Assembly (NCBI RefSeq): GCF_029227915.1
Contig: NC_079884.1
Coordinates: 27,094,001 to 27,158,000 of the forward strand
Source: Hydractinia symbiolongicarpus
Taxonomy: Eukaryota; Cnidaria; Hydrozoa; Anthoathecata; Hydractiniidae
Length of the DNA: 64,000 nt
Direction: 5' to 3'
Part shown: positions 55,338-64,000 of the stretch, in pieces
Layout: each line of letters opens with the position of its first letter
Numbering within the stretch: position 1 is the first letter of the stretch
Translations under genes and position numbers: made by a program
The notes under the pieces: model-generated
What the model was told of the DNA's origin: nothing
Database searches by the model: none
Seen by the model: only the letters and a program-made list of their open reading frames with translations

Positions 55338-56086
55338 TAAATAATTTGAACAATGGCCAATACACTACTGTTGCTTATAACCAAGTGCATAGTAAGTGGT
55401 TTCATTGCAACGACATAGCAGTGGTCCCTTGCAAACAAAGCTTGCTTAATGGTGTACAACCTTACATCCTTTTCCTTGAAGAGCTTAGGTAAATTGCAGT
55501 CAGCACTGCAACTTCCGGCTTATGTCAGCAAGGGGGTTTGACTATCCTTACTTTTTTATTTTTTTATAATTTTTTTTGGAGTCTTGTCTTTGGAGAGTGA
55601 CGACTCCACTTATTACCTTAGTCAAAAAGAAAGAAACAAAAAACAAAATAAAAATTATGTCAGCAAGGGGGTTTGACTACACTGGTCTTATCTTTGGAGA
55701 GTGACGACTCCTCTTCTTACACCAGTAACACAAGATTGTACAGAGTAGGACAGATGAAAAGTTATGGATGAAAGAAATGTCAGTTCCTGCTGAAGACTGT
55801 TCGCAGACCTCTTTTGAGGTGACTCAGCTAGACATTTTGGGTACCTTGGTTCAGGAATATGAGTCGAAACACTTGTACCCTTTACAGACGTCCTGTCCTA
55901 CTCTTTCTGTCTGTTTGTTTGTTCAATTTTTGTGCCAATTATCTCCTGGAAAAAGGAAGAATTGTGTTCCTTTTTATGAGCATATTCTTTAGAGGAGCAA
56001 AACCTCTAGAATTTAAATTTTAAGACTTAACTGGTCGAGTTTATCATTGTGCGTGCACTTTGTAATTTTCATTCTCTAAAAATGAT
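55338..56086 (+). mobile_element. 5'-truncated USP retrotransposon copy (USP end plus type II tail)
   Basis: It begins within the USP C-terminus (NNGQYTTVAYNQVHSKWFHC, ending FLEELR at 55491). Two GACGACTCC modules (55580 and 55690), the GAGGTGACTCAGCTAGACAT block with GGGTAC/GTACCC stem (55815-55880), the hairpin TAGAGGAGCAAAACCTCTAG and the GTCGAGTTTATCATTGTGCG terminus follow. Strong 5' truncation fits target-primed insertion into the TIR element. Confidence 0.75.
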
Positions 56087-56559
56087 ACGTGATATATAAC
56101 GCTATTACCAGAAGCAAATCATTTCAATGTGCTCAATGTGATTGCAAAGATATAAATAGATTAGTATTACATTCAACACAAAAGAAAAATGATCTAATAT
56201 CGTAATATTAGCACTGGCAAGCAACAGAAATTTAAAGCAATTTCACTGTGTAAAAAAACTTAAATCACGCAGTTGAGGTAAGATTACGTAGATATAGGAT
56301 CGCGCATGCAGTTATATTAATGTATGCATTTTATCCCGTTGGTACTATTTTCTTCATTGAATGTATAATCTTTAAATTTCACAATAATTGATAGAAAATA
56401 TAAAACTTATCACATAACCCGCACCACATTATAACCCGCACCGACAGTGAAAGTCGTAAAAATCAACTTATAACCCGCGGGTTATATACCGGAAAATACG
56501 GTAAAAAATATTAATCCCATTATTTAACTTATGCTGTAGCCTGGAGTATAAGAAAATAT

Positions 56560-58600
56560 TAAAGTGTAAAATATAAGAATACCCTGCATTTCTGCAACTC
56601 GTCCGCTACTCTCTAAAAAACAAAAATACACGACAATAAGAACTATTAATCCCAATGTTTTCCTCATGCTGTACAAAGAAAATATTAAGATGTAAAAAAT
56701 TAGGAATACCCTGTCTGTTTTCAACTTGCCACCTTTTAAAAAATTGGAAAAACTCTTACTAATCACAATAAAAAATGGATACTTCCTTTGTGTTTGTGTG
56801 ATCATGGGTGTGTAAGTATATGAAATGTTTGTGCTGGCTGTTATTATGCTCTAAATAACTAGTCGATAAGGCCCGTGGAAAAATCCACTCAGGCAAGAGT
56901 ACATTGGAAAAGATAATCATAACTTACATTTGGATGTTGTCCGTCAATACATAATAATGATAGTTATCTTCAACCGCTTCCAAGGTATAAGTACATTGTA
57001 ATGTCTTCGTTAATTTAAATTAAGTTACGTTAAATTAAAGTCTTTGACGTTGTAACGTTTAATTTGTCGATTAGCATTTAAAAGACATATTTTTAGCAAC
57101 TAAAAAGAAAAATGAACATATCCAATATGCCTTTCACAGACTCATCGTATTAAGCATCATACATTAAAAAAAATAGTGAACAACTTACCTCCAATAAATC
57201 TGTGATGCATAAGATGCCATGCCCTGACTTTCAGTTTGTGATTTATCTCTATAGAGAAGAAATAAGTCACTTAACGAAGCGCGCCACGGGAAGGCAAGTC
57301 ATGGGGTTTTGCGCTTCAACCTAAAATTTAAAAAAAAGATATTGTTAAAAAGATTAGGAAAAATATTGTATGGAGCAAATATTAGTCAGTCAACAATATA
57401 CCAAAATATGAGCTAAGTAAGCTTATGACGGAAGATTACAACTTGAAATCTCTTTGAACATGTGCCTCGACTTTTAGACGATTAGTATATGGAAAACATG
57501 AGAATATAGAGCTACATTCCTACACGAAATATTTGCATCAGTTTTAGCTTACGCATTCTGAATATTAAATGTTTTTGGCAATAACATTTATATTCACATC
57601 AGAGGTCAGTTTTCTTTCGTAACGCCAATATAAATTACACAATAATCAGCAGAGATTTTAATCACAAAAGAAAAGTGAAGAAGTTCTAGTTGCTAAAATA
57701 AGTTTGGCAAAAATTTCTACCCTAAGGTATATTACTTTGACACATTAAATAAAAACATGTTCGGATATGATAACGTATATTTCTTAACACACATATATTT
57801 GAGTTTCATAACATCGCGCCTTCTTTAAACACTGCTTTAGTTAGTTTCTGCTCATTACATTCTTTTTTTTTAAAGTACGCGGTTCATTAATATCAACCGC
57901 TTAATGAAGAAACTAATCTATATTTAATACCATTATTTGATTTGTAAAAATACTTAACAAACTGCTGGGATGCTAACCTATTTCAAAACTACCTTCAGCG
58001 CTCAGAACGAAAATTCCATAAAATGTCTAACTAATGAAACAATTTAATTAAGGTAAAAATAAATAGCTATTAAATAAAAATAAATAAATAATTAAATAAA
58101 TAAATATTATATATAATTTAATGCATGTGTATGGTGCATTTAATGTATTTTGCATTGACGTGTGTATGCTTTTGATTGTTGTTATTTTTTTGTATTTTTT
58201 TATTTTGTTTTGACTTTCGCCATTTAAAGTTGGCTGAATCCTGACCCCCGTGCCGCACCCACCATTGGAACGAATTTCGTGACCGAGGGCCAGGATTCTC
58301 CTTCCTAAATTTGATATAGGCATCAAATGTCAATTCTAATTTTTTTGTACCATCATGCTCAATATCGTTACCTAAGTAATAAGCGAAATTATATATGTTT
58401 TATAAAACTGATATTTGTACGGTTAATTTTAACATAGTAGTGAAAATAAATGTAACATTCCAATAAACTTTTCCCAATAATATATTGCCCTTGATAAAGA
58501 AAAATATTAGGGTAGTAATGGAAGTAAGATCACGATTGAAGAGAAATGTGACATACCTTCTACAACTGTCTGACCTTCTGTATTTTCTTGTTCGTTTGTT
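56560..58600 (-). pseudogene. Exon-like segments of an unknown spliced gene, block 2
   Basis: Minus-strand segments are seen. About 58540-58562 encodes EGQTVVEG. 58150-58335 encodes FDAYIKFRKENPGPRSRNSF, then QWWVRHGGQDSANFKWR. About 57280-57326 encodes VEAQNPMTCLPVARF. About 57190-57253 encodes EINHKLKVRAWHLMHHRFIG. About 56860-56905 encodes LPEWIFPRALSTSYLEHNN and onward. Small AG..GT segments at 56580-56617 and 56715-56740 may be further micro-exons. This block is cleaner than block 1 (no stop in the PEWIFPRA segment). The function is unknown. Confidence 0.4.
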
Positions 58601-58739
58601 TGTTCTTAAGAAAAAAATATTTGAAAATAATAGCTTAGATTTATTTTGTATTGGCATATTTTTCTTTTGTATTATTATAACTATTAAACATAGTACGCAC
58701 ATGGTTTCCTATTTGGAGATTGTAATATTTCAATTTCAT

Positions 58740-60080
58740 TAATATCCATTTTTGTTATATATTGTCTGAAAAATAAATTTGTCAAAGTAAAAATAAACCA
58801 AAAGTCCAAACGACAAATTAATTATAAAACGGCCAAATTAACTCCATTTCCATTTTCTCTGCTTTTCCATGCCCAAATTTAAATTTTCTTTTTACATCCA
58901 ATTTGGTCTGGTATAGATACTACATACTACAGAAATTGTCTGACTTTCCCTTAACTATAAAAAATTGAAAATAATTGCCTTGGCTTTTAGTTTATGATTT
59001 GCATGTTAGGTAGAAATTCAACGAAACTTAAATCGTTTAAATTGAAGTTTAAAGAAAGTGTGAACTAAAAATATCAATTTACGTTTTAATTTATTTTTTC
59101 TAATAGATTATGTTTATGTGTTTTGTGTTTCAAAAAATTTAATGGAACTTCCTGATAAAATGTTATGTTTAAGTTTGGAAACATTAACCTTTTCTTCAAA
59201 ATCTTTTCCATAAAAATAAGAAACGAATTTTTTTTTTTTGCTAAGTCAATAAATACTATAAGAGATGATTGTTAAATACTATAAGAGATGATTGTTAAGC
59301 ATGCTTTACTATTACATAGCTACAATTTTTAAAGTTTTAAGAACAGAAAAAAGTAAAAAGCGATGCATGATTTTAACATTTACATTTTTTAAATTGTTAA
59401 GTCTTGAGGTAAAAAAATCGTCCACTTTTAAAAATTAGGACCCAAATGTTCTACGCTAATTCTAAATTTATCTTGTATATGTCTCTAACAATTTCTACCT
59501 AACATGCTAATCACTTAACGAAGTGCACCACGTGAAGGTAAGCCATAGGACTTTGCACTTCACCTAAAAAAAAAGAGATGCATGTCTAACACACATTAAA
59601 TAAAATGCATCCTTACAATATTTTTAGGATTAAATGGGACACAAAATACTCAAAATAGTAAACACGTAAATGAACTTTCAACATGCAATTATAAATACCC
59701 ACAAAGAGTAGTTCAACAGCCAGAAACCTGACACTTCCATATACACGTATGTGACGGAAGTGCACCCAACGTCAGTATTATTGCACACTGATACGCAGCA
59801 TATAACAATGTTTGTGAAACAGTATTATATAACTACGGTGGTGCACAACTACTCTCATGTTGTATAACATTAAGGTCATGCCAGCGTCAGAGGTTACCTG
59901 GCCATATACCTTCTATAGAGGTATACTTTTCCCTTTTTGACAGCACAAATGTGTCATATTATACAACATGGTGGATAATAAATACAACTTCTAGTAATTT
60001 TCAGATAAGGAGTAAAGATAATTTTCAAATCCAAAGCAAAACTGCTTTAAAATTAGATTCGCATATATTTATATATTGTT
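58740..60080. other. Mostly non-coding, with traces of a third exon block
   Basis: Traces of the spliced gene family remain: NHKLKAKA-like sequence (minus) at 58980-59005 and a diverged copy of the EAQSPM exon at 59520-59570. A 23-base tandem repeat (ATACTATAAGAGATGATTGT) lies at 59250-59297. No intact gene is seen. Confidence 0.4.
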
Positions 60081-60083
60081 TGG

Positions 60084-60215
60084 AAAATCACGTAAGAACT
60101 TGTCGGTAAACAATATTTTGAGTATAACATTTCCCAATTGTTCAATAAATTATGTAAGAACCTGACGGTAAACCACATTTTGAGTATAACATTCCCTATT
60201 AAAAAATCCTTGCCT
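60084..60215. repeat. 66-bp tandem duplication at the Helitron gene 3' end
   Basis: GTAAGAAC.TG.CGGTAAAC followed by TTTTGAGTATAACATT occurs twice, at about 60087-60135 and 60153-60200. The second copy is the end of the helicase coding region, and the first extends beyond its stop. Confidence 0.8.
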
Positions 60216-63200
60216 GGATGAGGGAACAACACTTTCTCGAACATCACCAAATGCTCTTGCTCTAGAAAAAGCAACATACAGCTGACCATGAGAAAAACAT
60301 GGCCTGCGCAGCAATATTCCAACCTTTTCAAGGGTTTGACCTTGTGCCTTGTTTATTGTCATAGCATAAGACAGCCTTAGTGGAAGCTGTCTGCGACGTA
60401 AGACAAAAGGCATACCTGTATCCGAAGGTGCAAGTTGCACCCTTGGAATAAGTACCCTATCTCCAATGGCATTACCAGTGAGTACTTCAGCATCGACACA
60501 GTTGTCATGAAGACGTCTTATAATTAGGCGAGTGCCATTACATAAACCATTATTTATGTTTATGTTTCTTAATAACATAACAATGGCACCAGTTTTTAAT
60601 TTAAGGCAATGAGGAGGCATACCTGAAGGTGTGATACTATTTAAAAATTCTACCGGATATTGATTCCGCTCCTCCTCATCATCACACACAACATCATCTG
60701 CGCTAAAATAAACTTTTTCTTCACCAGGCAACAGCGCCAACACCTGATCATTAATGATAAGTGAGTCATCATTTGTGGGTGTTAGTACCACAGATGATGC
60801 CATAATTTCCGGTGAAAGATCCCTAAACAAAGTATCAACAATACATTCATTTTGTATCACACATTGGGATGGCACTTCAATTGCACCTTGGAAAGGTTCA
60901 TGCTCCCGAACAGGTAAAACACCTTTCCCAAGTTGCAGAAGCCATGCAGCAAATTGTTGTTCTCCTGGCCTTGTTCTCATGTTTCGATGTAATCGAAATT
61001 CTTTAACCAAGTGCCATAATGGAGAACTTTTTAAACACATGTCCACAATTTCAGTTGGTTTTCCTATTCTGACAACAGGCAGTAACTGTGAAAAATCACC
61101 ACCTAAAAGAACAACTTTACCTCCAAATGGAAGCTCATTATTACAAATATCTTGTAGAAGACGATCTATTGCATGAAAAGCATGCTTAGGAATCATGGAA
61201 GCTTCATCAAGTAAAAAGAGACTCTTTTGTCGCAATTCTGCAGCATAAGCAGAAACCGGGGTTATGCTGCATGTACTGTTCTCTACAATAGGAACAGGCA
61301 ACCGGAATAGTCTATGAATGGTGGTACCATTTTTCAAAAGTGTTGCTGCTATGCCAGTAAATGTAGCATTCCAACTTGAAAACCTCTACCTGCAATTTCA
61401 GAAATAAGGTAATTATAAGTAAAGGTTTTACCACTACCACCAGCACCTTCTAAATAAAACAGACGGTTGTTTTGGGCTGCATTGTTAGCAACATTTACAA
61501 CAGCTTCTATGACTGCATTAGCCAGTGCAGTCTGTTCGTCAGTAAGTTGACCCCCTAGTTGAGAATCTCTTTCAGCCTGCATAGCTACATCAATGTTTTC
61601 AACTGGGGGTAATTCATCTAAATGAGGAAGATTATAATCAGTAAGAGATTTACCAAATTGCCTAAGTACAGAATTAATATCTTGAAGCAGCCTGTACTCA
61701 GCCTGTTCCTCATTCATTTGGTGAATATAATCTTCATACATTGCATCCTTGTACCTTGTCCAGAAAGTAAAAGGACCAGAAGGTTCGCAGTGAGTAAGTA
61801 TCACAGCAAACAGTTGCCTTAATTGTCGAGGCATCTGAAAGTTAACAGCTTCCTGCAAAGTATTGTTCCATTCAGTATCATCTTGCAGGAGACCACGCAG
61901 TAAACAGGCGTCACGAAATGTTTCAGCAGCATTGCCATTGACAGTTCGTAAATCTTCAAAAGAAGTTGCACCAGGTGTATGCAATAGCAACATACGTAAA
62001 TAAAAAAGCTCCCCTGCGCGAAGACTCACACTATACATTCTGGACACAATTTTACCATGACCGCGTTGTCTTGGTTTCCAAACTTTGTTCTTATTAAAAA
62101 CAAAATAAAGAGGAATATCTGGATACATATATTGGCGAGCATCATGATTCTCTGCATTTAACACAAACCAAGCTGTTAATTTTGTGGTCTGATCTGCAGC
62201 TCTGTCCAGAGCCTCTTCAGCCTGTCCTTGCTGAAAATAAACAATATGGTTATTTGACAAGTGCACTGGCAATCTATGGACAACATGAGATTGTTGGTGC
62301 ATGTTAAATTTAAAATGACGCCATATTGCTTCTGGTGCACTGACGTACCGAGCATCCTAAAATGTCTGCACCTCATCATGATCAACATGTTCGTTGATCT
62401 CAATGTTGGCACAATCATGACCTTTATAAATATGTTTATAGAGGCATTCAACAGATTTAACAGAGCCTCCAAGTTTATATGTGCATTTTACTTCTTGGAA
62501 AACCACAAATTATGTGGAACAATCTAGCGACTATCTATGTCAACATTGTTGACATTGACATGTATACCATTATCACGACGTCTATATAATGGATATCCGT
62601 TGACTTCAGCTACCGTAGATGCTAAACATTTATTTGGAAAACTTTTCGTGCAAGCACCATCTTCCATACATCTGGAATTAGGATTCAGATGTCCACATGG
62701 TCCATGAATCATACACGATCGTACAATTTCAAACAGCTCAGGGTGTTCCTGTTGATTAGGAATTTCTGCTGAAATAACACTGTCTATGTCATCTGCATTC
62801 CTAAGTTTGTCATTGGGATCTAAATGAATTAACAAATGACAATGAGGCAAACCCCTGTTTTGAAATTCTATAACATACACATGTGCTATAGTCTTACCTA
62901 GAACTCCCATTTCAGTAACATCTTTAAGGAGTTCATTTAGTTTCAATTTAAAAACTCGAGAAACTAAATCAGGCCGATCGTGTGTACGTTGGCCTGCAAA
63001 CAAATTTTCTGTAATTTCACGCCATTTTGGATTGCACGTAAAAGTCAGAAAAAAATCAGGTTTTCCAAACTTACCAATAACTGCCATAGCATCTTGATAG
63101 TTTTAAGCCATGGCACGTGGACTTCCTTGAAAACTCGAAGAAAGAACAACAATACGACCTGGTTGAAGGCCTCGCTCTTCAGCTCGTGCATTCAAATGGT

Positions 63201-63723
63201 CAGCTAAACGTTCATAACTAACAACACGAAGGTTGGTTTGATTTGCTCGAATGTAATTTAAATTATTACCTTCAACTTTAACATAAGAATCAACACAATA
63301 CTGCTGAAACAATTTCTTACCATAATGAATCGGGCTGAAATATTCCCGAGCAGCTAAACGGTAAGTATAATACTGCAACATTGTAGTAGTGTTGCGAGTA
63401 CGGGTTGCACGTACAGCAACATGAGGTATCCTATTATGCCAACCTGGTTCACCCCTTGGGAAAAAAAGAGGATACACCATTGGCTCCAAGTTTGCAGACA
63501 TTGTGGAAATATTCTGTAAATCACCTCCACGCGGATAGATAACAACATCCCTGTGTCCAGGAGGTGCTCTATCTTGGCCAACAAATACTGCCGCAACTTC
63601 ATCATGATGTGGCAAGTTGTAGCGCCTTCGGTCATTGCCAACTCTCATGTACATACGCACTTCAGATGGAGCACGGTTTTGTGCTGCTGCCTGATTTAAT
63701 TTTTCAGCTTCAACTTCAGCCAT
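60150..63723 (-). pseudogene. Helitron Rep/helicase, frameshifted
   Basis: The reading starts at Met 63723 (MAEVEAEKLNQAAAQN). Helitron N-terminal domain sequence follows (FSPIHYGKKLFQQYCVDSYV; GKPDFFLTFTCNPKWREIT). The HUH relaxase motif is GLPHCHLLIHL (about 62840). The two-tyrosine motif CLYKHIYKG lies near 62435, in a frame separate from its neighbours. The PIF1-type helicase has Walker A GAGGSGKT (about 61430-61455), Walker B LFLLDEASM, LLGGDFSQLLPVV, MTINKAQGQTL and YVAFSRARA. Breaks are visible near 63100 (stop), 62520-62300 (stop and frameshift) and 61345 (frameshift). Helitrons move by rolling-circle replication. The catalytic residues that I can see are kept, but this copy cannot make a full protein. 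Confidence 0.85.
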
Positions 63724-63727
63724 GTAC

Positions 63728-64000
63728 CTAATGAATAAAAATTAATTTGACAATGCTGTTTTCCTTTCAATTAAACAAACAAACAAATAAAAAAATAGAA
63801 TCTCTGTTTTTTATGTATATTTAAGTTTTTGGCATAAAAATAAACAACATATTGTTTGTAACAACGATGTACGGAACGTTCTTTTCTAATGTTCATAGAA
63901 TTTTGTTATCTATTTATATCCCAGCAATCAGAGTGTATGATGTGTATGATAAAATGAATGGCGAAAATGAGGAGGAGATAGTTGCATGTGTCTTATCAAT
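63728..64000. repeat. Repeat upstream of the Helitron gene, copy 2
   Basis: This is the second copy of 54908-55180 and continues to the window edge. On the minus strand it ends TTCATTAG immediately before GTACATGG with the Rep start codon. It is therefore either Helitron 5' leader, an intron-like leader, or the sequence into which the element inserted. Confidence 0.8.

Larger units (their letters stand above)
54552..56503. mobile_element. Non-autonomous TIR element related to the pogo element
   Basis: The left end TATCGTATTTTCCGGT (54552) is mirrored by the right end (TACCGTATTTTCCGGTATA on the minus strand, ending 56503). TA is at both ends, and the start TACCGTATTT.CC is shared with the pogo element at 10525. 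Subterminal ATAACCCGCA units (54565-54715 and 56405-56480) parallel the AATAAGCGCCGC units there. There is no transposase inside. A truncated USP retrotransposon (55338-56086) and a 270-bp repeat (54908-55180) are nested in it. Confidence 0.75.

Noticed and set aside
56524-56805. 92-codon minus-strand reading with a hydrophobic segment as a membrane protein
   Set aside because: The residues come from AT-rich intron-like sequence spanning two small exon-like pieces and have no consistent support as one frame.
59980-60010. CTAG near 59985 as the Helitron 3' terminus
   Set aside because: A Helitron 3' end needs a short GC-rich hairpin just before CTRR on the coding strand. None is clear here, so the 3' end is left undefined.

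Overview
The window is AT-rich eukaryotic DNA made up almost entirely of transposable elements (TEs). Signs of a eukaryote are spliceosomal introns in several element genes, a tRNA-derived SINE, and KDZ, pogo, piggyBac, Tc1, Helitron, Penelope and non-LTR elements. The mix of families and many protein motifs fit an early-branching marine invertebrate. A cnidarian is my best guess, but this is inference and I cannot name a species. I found no convincing single-copy host gene, no rRNA and no CRISPR array.

Layout. (1) 1-8935 is a large KDZ-type DNA transposon bounded by imperfect terminal inverted repeats (TIRs). It carries a multi-exon transposase pseudogene (+) and a convergent five-exon companion gene (-) with a zinc-ribbon-like motif. 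(2) 10525-13283 is a pogo-like element with TA ends. It has an apparently intact DDD transposase (-) and a divergent second gene (+) resembling a HIRAN domain. (3) 15.7-16.6 kb holds tail-to-tail remnants of a HECT-like active-site region and an integrase-like protein. (4) 19.9-47.9 kb is dominated by copies of one non-LTR retrotransposon family. Its polyprotein joins a reverse transcriptase (RT), a CCHC zinc knuckle and an R2-type restriction-like endonuclease (RLE) to a C-terminal ubiquitin-specific protease (USP, peptidase C19). The best coding copy is 32291-35431 and the best end-to-end copy is about 40406-45435. Smaller elements are nested in these copies: a SINE, a CR1/L2-like LINE piece, a Tc1 remnant and a 340-bp repeat. 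Some copies are arranged in tandem.

(5) 38.0-39.35 kb carries a minus-strand block that looks like an integrated large-DNA-virus or Polinton-like fragment. (6) 48.0-52.3 kb contains a Penelope fragment, a piggyBac pseudogene and a decayed element of a family with a GHGKGPCDG-like motif. (7) 52.7-59.6 kb contains two similar blocks about 4.05 kb apart with small exon-like segments (-), separated by a pogo-related TIR element that itself holds a 5'-truncated copy of the USP retrotransposon. (8) 60.1-63.7 kb is a Helitron Rep/helicase pseudogene (-).

The most unusual items are the RT-RLE-USP fusion, its structured UTR modules with paired changes between copies, the pogo/HIRAN-like gene pair, and the spliced companion gene in the KDZ element. 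All functional statements come from motif reading. No database search was run.
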